A DNA stretch of 64,000 nucleotides, from positions 103,700 through 167,699 of the forward strand of contig JAKANY010000002.1 in assembly GCA_021823525.1 (NCBI GenBank), written 5' to 3'. The notes under the pieces are model-generated. The model had not been told where the DNA came from, did no database searches, and was given only the letters and a program-made list of their open reading frames with translations. This document shows positions 50,986 through 63,837 of the stretch, piece after piece. This DNA comes from Actinomycetes bacterium. GTDB lineage: Bacteria; Actinomycetota; Acidimicrobiia; Acidimicrobiales; RAAP-2. A program made the translations under genes and the position numbers. Within the stretch, counting starts at the first letter, position 1. Each line of letters starts with the position of its first letter.

Positions 50986-51821
50986 GCACGGTGGGGGCCG
51001 TCGTCGTCGACTTCCGCGCCGGCGAGGCCCTGCGGGCCTGCGTCGACTCGCTCGTCGCCAACGGCCTGGAGCGCATCGTCGTGGTCGACAACGACGCATC
51101 TGGGTCGGCGCACGCGGCGGTCGGCGACCGGGCGCGCGTGGTGGAGCCGGGCCGCAACCTCGGCTACGGCGCGGGCGTCAACCGGGGTGTGGCCGCGCTG
51201 GGCCCGGACGCCGACCACGTGCTGGTGCTCAATCCCGACGTCGTGGTCCACGACGGGACGGTCGCGGCGCTCGCGCACCACCTCGACGAGAACCTGAGCG
51301 TAGGCATCGTCGGTCCGGCGATCGAGCGTCCTGACGGGACGACGTACCCGGCCCATCGCGTCTTTCCGAGCCCGCTCCTGGCGGCGGCCCACGCCGTGCT
51401 CGGCTCGCGGTGGCCGCAGAACCCCTTCACCCGCCGCTACCGGTCGCCGCGCCCCGACGGGACCGTCGACTGGGTCTCGGGTGCCTGCTTCCTCGTGCGG
51501 CGCGAGGTCTTCGAGCGGGTGGGAGGCTTCGACGAGCGCTACTTCATGTTCGCCGAGGACATGGACCTGTGCTGGCGCATCCAGAGGTCGGGCTCGCGAG
51601 TCGCGGCCCTGCCGGGCTGCGCGGTGACGCACGTCGAGGGTCTTTCGCGACGGCACGCGAGCCTGGCGATGGTCGTTGCGCACCACCGCAGCGCCCTGCG
51701 CTTCGAGGCGGCCACGGCGCGCGGGTGGCGCCGCGCCACGCTCCCGCTGGCGGCGGCGCTCCTCGGCGTGCGCCTCGCCCTGAGCGTGGCCGGCCAGGTC
51801 GTGACGCGCCGCTCGACGTAG
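50982..51821 (+). CDS. family 2 glycosyltransferase (rhamnosyltransferase-like)
   Basis: IVVVDNDASGSAH, NLGYGAGVNRGV, VLVLNPDVVV, VDWVSGACFLVRREVFERVGGFDERYFMFAEDMDLCWR. Confidence 0.91.
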   Translation: MSTVGAVVVDFRAGEALRACVDSLVANGLERIVVVDNDASGSAHAAVGDRARVVEPGRNLGYGAGVNRGVAALGPDADHVLVLNPDVVVHDGTVAALAHHLDENLSVGIVGPAIERPDGTTYPAHRVFPSPLLAAAHAVLGSRWPQNPFTRRYRSPRPDGTVDWVSGACFLVRREVFERVGGFDERYFMFAEDMDLCWRIQRSGSRVAALPGCAVTHVEGLSRRHASLAMVVAHHRSALRFEAATARGWRRATLPLAAALLGVRLALSVAGQVVTRRST

Positions 51822-51824
51822 ACT
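51819..51824 (+). promoter_or_regulatory. TAGACT -10 box overlapping the glycosyltransferase stop, predicted promoter of the ncRNA
   Basis: 6-nt gap places the TSS at ~51831, the 5' edge of the closing helix. Confidence 0.5.
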
Positions 51825-51829
51825 GGCGC

Positions 51830-52082
51830 GGGGCTGCGGACGGTTCTGTGGTTGCAAGTCGAGGCCAGCCGCGGGCGAAACGACCCACGTAAGGCGTCTC
51901 TGGGACGCTGAGCATGGCGCGGTTTAGAGGTAAGTCCTGCCTCCTCGGTGCCACCGTGGCACCGAGGAGAGCCGACGGAGTGCGTGCGGTCGCTTCCGGA
52001 GAGCTTCGGCTGCCGGGAGCGCATGCGGACGTCGCCGCAGGCCAGTGTGGGGTCAAAGACCAGGTCAGACGGCCGCAGCCCC
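51830..52082 (+). ncRNA. candidate structured noncoding RNA upstream of secA (family not recognised)
   Basis: Closing helix GGGGCTGCGG (51830-51839)/CCGCAGCCCC (52073-52082); 14-bp hairpin 51941-51969; cUUCGg hairpin 51991-52021; GGGCG-AAA-CGACCC 51873-51886; GCGTC-N5-GACGC 51894-51908; GGTC-AAA-GACC 52051-52061. Confidence 0.6.
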
Positions 52083-52120
52083 TCGACGAGGTCCGCACGG
52101 CCGGTAGGGTGAAGCACGAC

Positions 52121-54785
<2,665 letters not shown>

Positions 54786-54799
<14 letters not shown>

Positions 54800-55931
54800 G
54801 GCCGAGGCCGCCCAGCGCGAAGCCCGGTCCGCACTCGAGGAGCTCGAGGAGCGATGGCGCGCCGCGGCGGGGTATCTGCGTATCGAGGAGCACCGGGAGC
54901 GCGCGCGGGCGCTCGGCGAGGAGGCCGCGTCGCCCGATCTGTGGAGCGACGTCGACCACGCGCGCGAGGTCACCAAGGAGCTCGGGCGCCTGAGCAGCCA
55001 GCTGGAGTCCTTCGACGCGCTGCGCCGCGCGCTGGACGACTGCGAGGTCCTGGCCGACTTCTCGGGTCAGGCACTGGCTGACGGGTCGGCCGACTGGTCG
55101 CTCCTGGGCGAGCTGGGCGAGGCGATCAACCGCCTCGAGGCCGACCTGTCCGCGCTCGAGACCCAGAGCCTGCTCAGCGGTCCCTACGACGAGAACGACG
55201 CCATCGCCGAGCTGCACGCCGGGGCCGGGGGGACCGACGCGCAGGACTGGACCGAGATGCTGCTGCGCATGTACGTGCGCTGGGCGGAGCGGCGGGGCTT
55301 CGGCGTGGAGATCGATGAGGTGACCGAGGGACAGGAGGCCGGCCTGCTCTCGGCGACGATGATCGTCAAGGGCCCCTACGCCTACGGGTGGCTCTCGGCC
55401 GAGCGCGGCGTGCACCGCCTGGTGCGCATCAGCCCCTTCGACTCGCAGGCCCGCCGCCAGACCAGCTTCGCCAGTCTCGAGGTGACGCCGCTGCTCGCCG
55501 ACGACGCGCACGAGGTCGAGGTCGACGAGCGCGATCTGCGCATCGACACCTACCGGTCCTCGGGGGCCGGCGGCCAGCACGTCAACAAGACGGACTCGGC
55601 GATCCGGATCACGCACCTGCCCACCGGCATCGTCGTCAGCTGCCAGAACGAGCGCAGCCAGCACCAGAACCGCGCGCGGGCGATGCAGATCCTCACGGCC
55701 AAGCTGGCCGAGCGCGCACGCGCCGAGCGACAGGCCGCGATGGACAGCCTCACCGGCGAACGAGCCGACAACGCGTGGGGCTCGCAGATCCGCTCCTACG
55801 TGCAGGCGCCCTACCAACTCGTGAAGGATCACCGCACCGAGGCCGAGACCGGGAACGTCGACGCGGTGCTCGACGGCGATCTGGACGAGTTCATGGAGGC
55901 CGAGCTGCGCCGCCAGCGCGCCCGCCAGTGA
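54786..55931 (+). CDS. prfB: peptide chain release factor 2
   Basis: [42 protein letters not shown] (SPF), [22 protein letters not shown] (GGQ); ATG overlaps the secA 3' end; no programmed frameshift needed. Confidence 0.95.
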
Positions 55932-56028
55932 CCGCGGGCCCGGTTCGAGCGCGGCGACGGGCGCCACTAGGCTACAGAGGGCGCCGTCGCGAGGCGGGCG
56001 GTCGAGATCTCCCCGAGGGGGTGCAGTC

Positions 56029-56729
<701 letters not shown>

Positions 56730-56730
<1 letters not shown>

Positions 56731-57584
56731 TGCGCGTCTACCTGCGCTACGCCGTTCGCGAGACGCTGAGCAACCTCTGGCGCAATCGCATGATGACGAT
56801 CGCGGCCGTCCTGACCGTCGCCGTGTCCCTCTCCCTGGTCGGCGCGGCCCTCCTGCTCAAGCAGAGCGCCGCCCAGGCCTCCGCGCAGTGGCAGCAGGGG
56901 ACCCGCGTGACCGTGTGGATGCAGCCCTCGGCGACGGCCAGCGAGCTGACCAACGTCCGCAGCCAGCTCGAGAGCCTGCCCATCGTCAAGGACTGCGTCT
57001 ACTACACCCAGGCCCAGGACTACCAGGAGGCGCACAAGATCCTGCCCTTGGTGGAGTGGTCCGTCCTCAAGGTGAGCGACGTCCCCTCGTCGTTCCGCTG
57101 TATCCCGACGGTGCCGTCCAATGCCTTCGTGGTCGAGTCGACGTTCTCGAACCAGCCCGGCGTCTACAAGGTCACGGCTCCCGAGCAGCAGATCCGCGAG
57201 ATGAATCGGGCGATCCGCATCCTCCAGATCGTCTTCCTGGTGCTCGCCGCCGTGCTGTTGCTCTCGGCGACAGTGCTCATCTTGAACACCATCCGGATGG
57301 CGATCTTCGCGCGTCGACGCGAGGTCTCGGTGATGAAGCTGGTGGGCGCCACCAACTGGTTCATCCGTATCCCCTACATGACCGAGGGCTTCATCCAGGG
57401 GCTGCTGGGATCGGTTGTGGCGATCGGCGCGGTCACGGCCCTGCACACCTGGTATCCGCTCCACAACGAGTTTCAGCTGAACACCGGGGCGCTGGTGGGG
57501 ACCAACGTGGTCGTCCTCGTGGTCGGTGTGCTCATCGGATCCGTGGGATCCGCGCTCGCCATCCGGCGATTCCTGGACGTCTAG
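56730..57584 (+). CDS. ftsX: cell division protein FtsX
   Basis: MRVYLRYAVRETLSNLWRNRMMTIAAVLTVAVSLSLVGAALL; VLLLSATVLILNTIRMAIFARRREVSVMKLVGATNWFIRIPYMTEGFIQGLLGS. Confidence 0.95.
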
Positions 57585-57988
57585 TCGGTGGCCGTCTCGG
57601 TCGGCTCGAAGTCCATCGCCAGGGAGTTCACGCAGTAGCGCAGCCCCGTGGCGGTCGGACCGTCGTCGAACACGTGGCCGAGATGCCCTCCACACGACGC
57701 GCAGAGGATCTCGGTGCGCGCGCGTCGTAGCGACGTGTCCGGGCGCTCGACGATGGCGCCGGGCGCGCAGGCGTCGAAGCTCGGCCACCCGCATCCCGCG
57801 TCGAACTTCGTGGCGGCGTCGAACAGCGCCTGTCCGCAGCCGCCGCAGCGGTAGGTGCCGTCCTGGTCGAGAGCCAGCAGGCTGCCCGAGAACGGCACTT
57901 CGGTCGCGGCCTGGCGCAGCACCGCGTAGCGCTCGGGCGCGAGCCGCGCGCGCCACTCCTCCTCAGAGTGCTCGACGGCGTAGTTCAC
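57581..57988 (-). CDS. msrB: peptide-methionine (R)-S-oxide reductase
   Basis: CGGCGQALFDAATKFDAGCGWPSFD, CASCGGHLGHVFDDGP, RYCVNSLAMDF. Confidence 0.94.
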   Translation of the reverse strand: MNYAVEHSEEEWRARLAPERYAVLRQAATEVPFSGSLLALDQDGTYRCGGCGQALFDAATKFDAGCGWPSFDACAPGAIVERPDTSLRRARTEILCASCGGHLGHVFDDGPTATGLRYCVNSLAMDFEPTETATD

Positions 57989-57992
57989 GAGC

Positions 57993-59942
57993 TCACCGTA
58001 GCGGGGGAGCCACGGACCCCGGGCGGTCCTCGGGTCGCGGCGTCTCGGGGATGCGCCGGGGGAACTCGGGCTCGTCGCGCAGCATGCGGGTGAAGGCGCT
58101 GGCCAGCCCGCCGGGATTGAGTCCGAGGTCCTCGAGGAGGTTGTCGGGACGATCGTGGCGCAGGTAGGCCCGCGGCACGCCCAGGATGCGCGTGGGCGGG
58201 AAGGGCAGGCCTCGCTCCTGGGCTCGCTCCCGGACCGCCGAGACCATGAACGTCCCCGCCCCGCCGTGGCGGGTGCCGTCCTCGACGGTGATGACCCGTC
58301 GGTGGTCGAGCGCGTCGTCGATCATCGCCGGGTCCGGAGGCAGCACGCGCACGTCGTAGAGGGTGATGCTCGACGCGTCGGCCATCTCGGACAGCGCGGC
58401 GTAGGCCGCCGGCGCCATCTTGCCCACCGCGAGCACGCACAGCTCGCCCGTTCCGCGCACGACCTGGCGCGCGCGTCGTCCCTCGCCCACGCGGCCGTCG
58501 AAGGGGCGCGGCAGCGTCTTGGGGAAGCGCAGCGCGGTCGGTGTCGACATCGACAGGGCCGTGGCGAGCATGCCCGGGATCTCCTCGACGCTCGAGGGAG
58601 CGAAGACGGTGATGTTGGGGATGGTCAGGCACAGCGCCATGTCGAGGATCCCGTGGTGGCTCGGCCCGTCGTCTCCCGTGATGCCGGCCCGGTCGAACAC
58701 GAAGACGACGGGGAGATTGAGCAGCCCGACGTCCAGGTGCGCCTGGTCGAACGCGCGGCTGAAGAACGTCGCGTAGATCGCCACAACCGGCTTGAGGCCG
58801 CCAAGCGCCATGCCGGCGGCCGCCGTCACCGCGTGCTGCTCGGCGATGCCCACGTCGAAGAAGCGTCGCGGGTAGCGCTCCTGGAACTGGAGCAGGCCCG
58901 TGGGACCCGCCATCGCGGCCGTGATGGCCACGATCCGATCGTCGAGCCCGGCCATCGTCACCAGCGCGTCGGAGAACGCCTGGGTGAACGACTGGGGCAC
59001 CACGTCCTCGTCGTTGAGGCGTGGCGGGAGCTTGAAGTCGTGCATGCGCAGCGAGTCCGACACCGCGGGCTCGTACCCACGGCCCTTCTGGGTCAGCACG
59101 TGCACCAGGATCGGGCCGTCCCAGTCGGCCGCGCTGCGCAAGACGGTCTCCATGGCGGCGATGTTGTGGCCGTTGATGGGACCGACGTAGCGCACGCCCA
59201 GCGTCTCGAAGAACGTTCGAGGGGTGACCATCTCGCGCACCACCGACGTGAAGCCGTCGATGCTGCGGTAGGCCGCGCTGCCCAGTCCCGGGACGCCGCG
59301 CACCAGGCGCCGCAGGCGGTCACGCCAGGTGAGGTAGGTCTTGTTGAGCCGCAGCGCCGTCAGCGACGCCGACAGGCGCGACACCGTGGGCGCGTAGCTG
59401 CGGCCGTTGTCGTTGAGGACGATCACGACGGGCTGATTCGCGTGACCCAGGTTGTTGAGCGCCTCGTAGGCCATTCCTCCCGTCAAGGAGCCGTCGCCCA
59501 CGACGGCCACAACGTGGCGCGAGCCGCCCCGCCCCGCGAGCTGGTGCTGGCGCTCCAGGGCGACCGACATGCCGTGCGCGTACGACAGCGCGGTCGAGGC
59601 GTGAGAGGACTCGATCCAGTCGTGGGGGCTCTCGGCGCGATTGGGGTAGCCCGAGAGCCCGCCGCGCTGGCGCAGGCGCGCGAAGTCGGGCTGGCGACCG
59701 GTCAGGATCTTGTGCACGTAGGCCTGGTGACCCGTGTCGAAGAGCAGGACGTCGTGGGGCGAGTCGAAGACGCGATGCAGTGCGATCGTGAGCTCGACGA
59801 CGCCCAGGTTGGAGCCGAGATGGCCGCCCGTGGAGGTGACCGTGTCGATGATCAGCGTTCGGATCTCCGCGCTCAACTGGTTCAGGTCCGCGTAGGAGAG
59901 CCCGCGCAGGTCATCCGGGGACTGGATTGACGGCAGAAGCAC
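57993..59942 (-). CDS. dxs: 1-deoxy-D-xylulose-5-phosphate synthase
   Basis: GGHLGSNLGVVELTIALHRVFDSPHDVLLFDTGHQAYVHKILTGR, GDGSLTGGMAYEALNN, GPINGHN, FDRAGITGDDGPSHHGILDMAL. Start GTG 59942 is 7 nt after TAGTGT (ORF track 59951). Confidence 0.96.
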   Translation of the reverse strand: MLLPSIQSPDDLRGLSYADLNQLSAEIRTLIIDTVTSTGGHLGSNLGVVELTIALHRVFDSPHDVLLFDTGHQAYVHKILTGRQPDFARLRQRGGLSGYPNRAESPHDWIESSHASTALSYAHGMSVALERQHQLAGRGGSRHVVAVVGDGSLTGGMAYEALNNLGHANQPVVIVLNDNGRSYAPTVSRLSASLTALRLNKTYLTWRDRLRRLVRGVPGLGSAAYRSIDGFTSVVREMVTPRTFFETLGVRYVGPINGHNIAAMETVLRSAADWDGPILVHVLTQKGRGYEPAVSDSLRMHDFKLPPRLNDEDVVPQSFTQAFSDALVTMAGLDDRIVAITAAMAGPTGLLQFQERYPRRFFDVGIAEQHAVTAAAGMALGGLKPVVAIYATFFSRAFDQAHLDVGLLNLPVVFVFDRAGITGDDGPSHHGILDMALCLTIPNITVFAPSSVEEIPGMLATALSMSTPTALRFPKTLPRPFDGRVGEGRRARQVVRGTGELCVLAVGKMAPAAYAALSEMADASSITLYDVRVLPPDPAMIDDALDHRRVITVEDGTRHGGAGTFMVSAVRERAQERGLPFPPTRILGVPRAYLRHDRPDNLLEDLGLNPGGLASAFTRMLRDEPEFPRRIPETPRPEDRPGSVAPPLR

Positions 59943-59999
59943 CGGAACCACACTACCGGTCGGTACCGTCCCCGACGTGCCCGTGGATGGGTGGCGCGC

Positions 60000-60203
60000 T
60001 CAGTCCGAGGACGAGCTCGACGAGGTCTTGCGACTGTCGGTCTTGTAGAAGCCGCTGCCCTTGAACACGATGCCCACGGCCGAGATCACCTTGCGCACCG
60101 GTCCTCCGCATCGAGGGCACTGCGTCAGCTCGGGCTCGGAGAAGCCGCGTACCAGCTCGAATCGATCGCGGCACTGTTCGCACTCATACTCGTAGGTCGG
60201 CAT
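60000..60203 (-). CDS. FmdB family zinc-ribbon protein
   Basis: MPTYEYECEQCRDRFELVRGFSEPELTQCPRCGGPVRKVISAVGIVFKGSGFYKTDSR. Confidence 0.92.
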   Translation of the reverse strand: MPTYEYECEQCRDRFELVRGFSEPELTQCPRCGGPVRKVISAVGIVFKGSGFYKTDSRKTSSSSSSD

Positions 60204-60287
60204 CGAACTGGACTCCTGGATCAGGCAACGTCCCCGCCAGTCTACCGGCCCCCTCGAAGGTCGGATCGGGCTCGGTAGCATGGCGCC

Positions 60288-60782
60288 GTGGACGACTTCG
60301 CCCAGGCTCGCCGGCTGCCGCGCGAGGGCCCACTGCCCCGCGACCTGAGCCCCGGTGACGCCACGGTGCGGCGGGCGATGGCGCGCGGGCGCGTGAGCAT
60401 GCTGCCCACGACCACGGCAGCCGTCGCGTCCAACGAGGTCGGCAAGGGCGACGTCCTGGCCACCGCTCGCGTGGCGGGGATCCAGGCCGCCAAGCAGGCG
60501 GCCCTGCTGCTGCCCATGGCGCACCCGGTCCTGGTGGGGAACGTCTACGTGAACTTCACCATCGGTGACGCGGACATCGGCGTCGAGGTCAGCGTCGACG
60601 CGGTCGATCGTACGGGGGTGGAGATGGAGGCGCTGGTCGCGGTGACCGCGGCCGCCCTGACCATCTACGACATGTGCAAGTCGATCGATCGGACGATGGT
60701 CGTGTGCGACGTGGCGCTCTGGGAGAAGTCGGGCGGGCGCTCGGGTCTCTGGCGCCGCGACGACGAGGCCGAGCCGGCGTGA
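60288..60782 (+). CDS. moaC: cyclic pyranopterin monophosphate synthase
   Basis: VSMLPTTTAAV...GIQAAKQAALLLPMAHPVLVGNV...RTGVEMEALVAVTAAALTIYDMCKSID; TAGCAT 6 nt before GTG. Confidence 0.93.
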   Translation: MDDFAQARRLPREGPLPRDLSPGDATVRRAMARGRVSMLPTTTAAVASNEVGKGDVLATARVAGIQAAKQAALLLPMAHPVLVGNVYVNFTIGDADIGVEVSVDAVDRTGVEMEALVAVTAAALTIYDMCKSIDRTMVVCDVALWEKSGGRSGLWRRDDEAEPA

Positions 60783-60786
60783 GCGG

Positions 60787-62754
60787 GTGCTCCACGCGCG
60801 GCGAGCGGGGGCGTCCGTGACGGTTCGCTCCGGGGTCGAAGAGAGCCGCGAACGCCTCGTCGCGCTCACCCTGCTCTTGCAGAGCGCATCGCGAACCCGG
60901 CCGTTGTCCCAGGAGACCATCGTCAACGAGCTGCTGATCGACGAGTACCCCCAGCGTGGCCGGGTGCCCCGGAAGGTGCACGCCTACGAGGGGGCCCCGG
61001 TGGCCGTGCGCCAGAAGTTCGAGCGCGACAAGGCACGCATCCGTGAGCTGGGCTGGCAGATCGAGACGGGCGCGTCCGACGACGGCACCATTGGCTACTG
61101 GATCGATGCCGAGAGCGTGATGGCGCCCGCGCTGACCTGGACCGACGAGGAACGCCGGGTGATTCAGCTCGCGCTGCGCCTGTACGGCTTCGGCGCCTCG
61201 GGGGCCTTCAGTCTGTTCAACGAGGGGCCCGGTGCCGACAGCGGGCTCGAGGACTCCACGTACCTCAACCCGATCCTCCGAGGCGTGCGCCTGCGCCGGG
61301 TCGTGCGCTTCGACTACCACTCGTCGTCCCTGCGACCTCGCGTCGTCGAGCCCCTCGTCCTCGACCTGTTCCACGGGGTCGTCTACCTGGTCGCTCGCGT
61401 GCGCGGGACCGAGCAGGTCAAGGGCTTCCGACTTTCGCGCATGACGTCGATGCCCTACGTCACCGACGAGCGCTTCGACGTGGACGACGAGGCCCTGGCC
61501 GTGGCGCGCGCCTGGCGTCCGGAGTTCGGGCCGGCACCTCGCCCGGTACGCGCCGAGTTCGCCGCCTCCGAGAGCTCGGCGCGCCTGCTGGCGCGCCAGT
61601 ACCCGGCGGCGGAGGTGACACCGATGCGGGGGACGGCCGTGCGGGTGACGCTCAACTTCGAGAGCCTTCGCGCGGCGCTGCGCTTCGCCTTGCGTGCGGG
61701 CGACCGCGTCCGCGTCCTGGGTCCCAAGGTGCTGCGGGGCGCGCTCCACGACTGGCTCGGCGACGTCAACGTCGGTCCGGTCCCGTCGCTCGAGGGGCTG
61801 ACCTTCGACGCACCGACCGCCGACAGCACGCTCGGCCAGGCGCTGCGACTGCTGCACATGGTGCACCTCAGCGACGGGGGACTGCGGCTCAGCGCTCTCG
61901 CGCAGCGCTCGGGACTGCCCAGCGACGTCGTGCGCCACATCATGGACCGCCTGGTGACCTTCGAGCCGCTGCGGGGGCGCTACGGGTTCCCCGCCCACGT
62001 CATCAAGGAGTGCGACGACTGGGAGCACGAGGACACGCAGGACGCGCTGTACCACACCGAGGAGTTCGCCGACGACGCCAGCGCCCTGCCCGCGCTGAGC
62101 TGGCGCGACCTGTTCGAGGTGAACATCGCCGTGCGCGAGGCGCTGGCGGTGCACGACGACCCCGTGATGCGCGCCGTCGTGGACAAGATCGAGAAGGTCG
62201 CCGAGGGCTGGGTGCAGATGGACGAGATGGTCCCCGACGAGGTTCGAGGGCAGGTGCACGACGCGCTGGACGCCCACGAGCGGCTGAAGATCCGCTACAC
62301 CTCGGGCACGACCGGTGAGACGACCGATCGCACGATCGAGCCTCGCGAGATGCGCGTGCTCAACGGCTACACGTACGTGCGCGCGTACTGCCTGACCCAC
62401 GATGGGTGGCGGACCTTCCGCGTCGACCGGATCGTCGACATCCTCGCACGCTCGCCCGCCGATGTCCCGCGTCCCTCCGACGAGGTCACCAATTGGCTTA
62501 CGCAGGTCGGCGACGTTGGCGAGGACGTGGACGTCGTCGTCGAGGCCGCGTCGCGGTGGCTGTTCGAGACGCTCCCGCGCGCGCAGTGGCACGCGCTCGG
62601 CGATGGACGGCACGTCGTGCGCTTCCGTGTCGCCAACGACGCGTTCCTCGACCAGCTGATGCTCGAGGCGGGCGCTGGCGCCGTCGTGGTGACGCCGCGC
62701 TACCGCTCGGCCGGACACGACCTGGCGGGTCGCATCGACCGCACGCTGGCGTAG
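60787..62754 (+). CDS. PafBC-type double WYL-domain transcriptional regulator (tandem fusion)
   Basis: Two HTH-WYL halves: ESRERLVALTLLLQS...LRRVVRFDYHSSSLRPRVVEPLVLDLFHGVVYLVARV and LGQALRLLHMVHLSDGGLRLSALAQRSGLPSDVV...LKIRYTSGTTGETTDRTIEPREMRVLNGYTYVRAYCL. Confidence 0.87.
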   Translation: MLHARRAGASVTVRSGVEESRERLVALTLLLQSASRTRPLSQETIVNELLIDEYPQRGRVPRKVHAYEGAPVAVRQKFERDKARIRELGWQIETGASDDGTIGYWIDAESVMAPALTWTDEERRVIQLALRLYGFGASGAFSLFNEGPGADSGLEDSTYLNPILRGVRLRRVVRFDYHSSSLRPRVVEPLVLDLFHGVVYLVARVRGTEQVKGFRLSRMTSMPYVTDERFDVDDEALAVARAWRPEFGPAPRPVRAEFAASESSARLLARQYPAAEVTPMRGTAVRVTLNFESLRAALRFALRAGDRVRVLGPKVLRGALHDWLGDVNVGPVPSLEGLTFDAPTADSTLGQALRLLHMVHLSDGGLRLSALAQRSGLPSDVVRHIMDRLVTFEPLRGRYGFPAHVIKECDDWEHEDTQDALYHTEEFADDASALPALSWRDLFEVNIAVREALAVHDDPVMRAVVDKIEKVAEGWVQMDEMVPDEVRGQVHDALDAHERLKIRYTSGTTGETTDRTIEPREMRVLNGYTYVRAYCLTHDGWRTFRVDRIVDILARSPADVPRPSDEVTNWLTQVGDVGEDVDVVVEAASRWLFETLPRAQWHALGDGRHVVRFRVANDAFLDQLMLEAGAGAVVVTPRYRSAGHDLAGRIDRTLA

Positions 62755-62755
62755 T

Positions 62756-62772
62756 CCGACCGTTGGGGTCGG
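62756..62772 (+). terminator. short hairpin after the pafBC stop
   Basis: CCGACC-GTTGG-GGTCGG. Confidence 0.35.
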
Positions 62773-62799
62773 GGGTGGTGAGTCCTGATCCGACTTCTG

Positions 62800-63837
62800 G
62801 TGCGCCGAACGCGCGACGTCGCGTACCTGGTGCGCGATGGCGGAGGCGAGCTCGAAGGCTGCCGGGCCGACGCGGGATGGTGGTGGCGAGGTGGTGGTGA
62901 CGTGCACCGCGAGGACGACGTCGGCCGCGTCCTGCAGACCTCCGCGCGCTCGGGCATCACGGGCTACGACCTGGTGTTCGCGGCGCCCCGCGCGGTGTCG
63001 ATCCTGCTCGCCGTCGATCCGGCGGCCGGGCCCGCCCTGGTCGCAGCCCAGCGGGCGAGCGTCGGCGCCGCGCTCTCCTACCTGGAGCGCCGGGCGCTCG
63101 TCGTGCCCACCACCCGATGGGGGGAGCGCTTCGGGGCGCCCGCGTCCTGGTCAGCCGTGGTGAGCTTCACCCACGGCATCAATCGCGCCGGTGAACCCCA
63201 TCTCCACGATCACGTGCTCGTGGGAGCCCGTCCCGACGGTCACGCGGGCGTCCTGGACGGCCAAGCCCTGCGCACGCACCTGCCGGCGGCCGACGCCCTC
63301 TACCGCGCGGCCTTGCGCGAGGAGGTCAAATTGGCCACGACGTGGCGCGTGTGGAGTCAGCGCGGGCACGAGCACGTGAGCGACCTCGACGAGGGCTACC
63401 GGGCACTGTGGCCCGGCCACGAGGACGAGCGCCTGCCCAAGCACCACTGGACGCGGTCCGGGGCGCTCGGACACTGGCGCGACGACCTGCAGCGCATGAC
63501 GCCGATTGCGTTGGTGTCGCCTCCGACGGAGCGTGACTTCGACCCTCACGCCTACGCCGCCGCATTCGAAGGCGCGCTGACGATCCACCGGAGCGACCTC
63601 GTGCGCGCGTGGGCCGACGCGTCGCCCTACGGCGCGCGGCCCGACGAGATCGACGAGGCGATCGATCGGGTGCACCCGATGCTGCGCTACGAGCGCGGGC
63701 GCCCTCGCCGCCCCCTCACCGTGGCGGAGGCGCGCCGGACCGTCGGGCGGGGCCGCGAGCTCGAGGTCGATGTGGCCGACGGCGCTCAGCGGGCGCGCAC
63801 CGCGCGCTCGTCGTCGCGCGCCCTCGATCTGCGCTGA
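62800..63837 (+). CDS. TrwC/MobF-type relaxase-domain protein without helicase domain
   Basis: GITGYDLVFAAPRAVSILLAVDP (TrwC GxDLTFSAPKSVS-like) and HGINRAGEPHLHDHVLV (His-triad metal site); possible catalytic Tyr in RRTRDVAYLVRDGGG. Start uncertain. Confidence 0.72.
   Translation: MRRTRDVAYLVRDGGGELEGCRADAGWWWRGGGDVHREDDVGRVLQTSARSGITGYDLVFAAPRAVSILLAVDPAAGPALVAAQRASVGAALSYLERRALVVPTTRWGERFGAPASWSAVVSFTHGINRAGEPHLHDHVLVGARPDGHAGVLDGQALRTHLPAADALYRAALREEVKLATTWRVWSQRGHEHVSDLDEGYRALWPGHEDERLPKHHWTRSGALGHWRDDLQRMTPIALVSPPTERDFDPHAYAAAFEGALTIHRSDLVRAWADASPYGARPDEIDEAIDRVHPMLRYERGRPRRPLTVAEARRTVGRGRELEVDVADGAQRARTARSSSRALDLR

Noticed and set aside
51927-51937. GAGGTAAGTCC, resembling the RNase P RNA conserved GAGGAAAGUCC
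   Set aside because: One mismatch, and the other universal RNase P elements (e.g. ACAGAA..CCGGCUUA near the 3' end) are absent; the RNA is also too short (~250 nt)
51830-52082. tmRNA interpretation of the structured RNA
   Set aside because: No tRNA-like T-arm with GTTCRANTC and CCA, and no tag ORF found
58155-59930. 591-aa plus-strand ORF antisense to dxs
   Set aside because: Same mirror-ORF artefact; Dxs motifs are on the minus strand
60589-62907. 772-aa minus-strand ORF antisense to pafBC
   Set aside because: Artefactual composition; WYL-domain protein is on the plus strand
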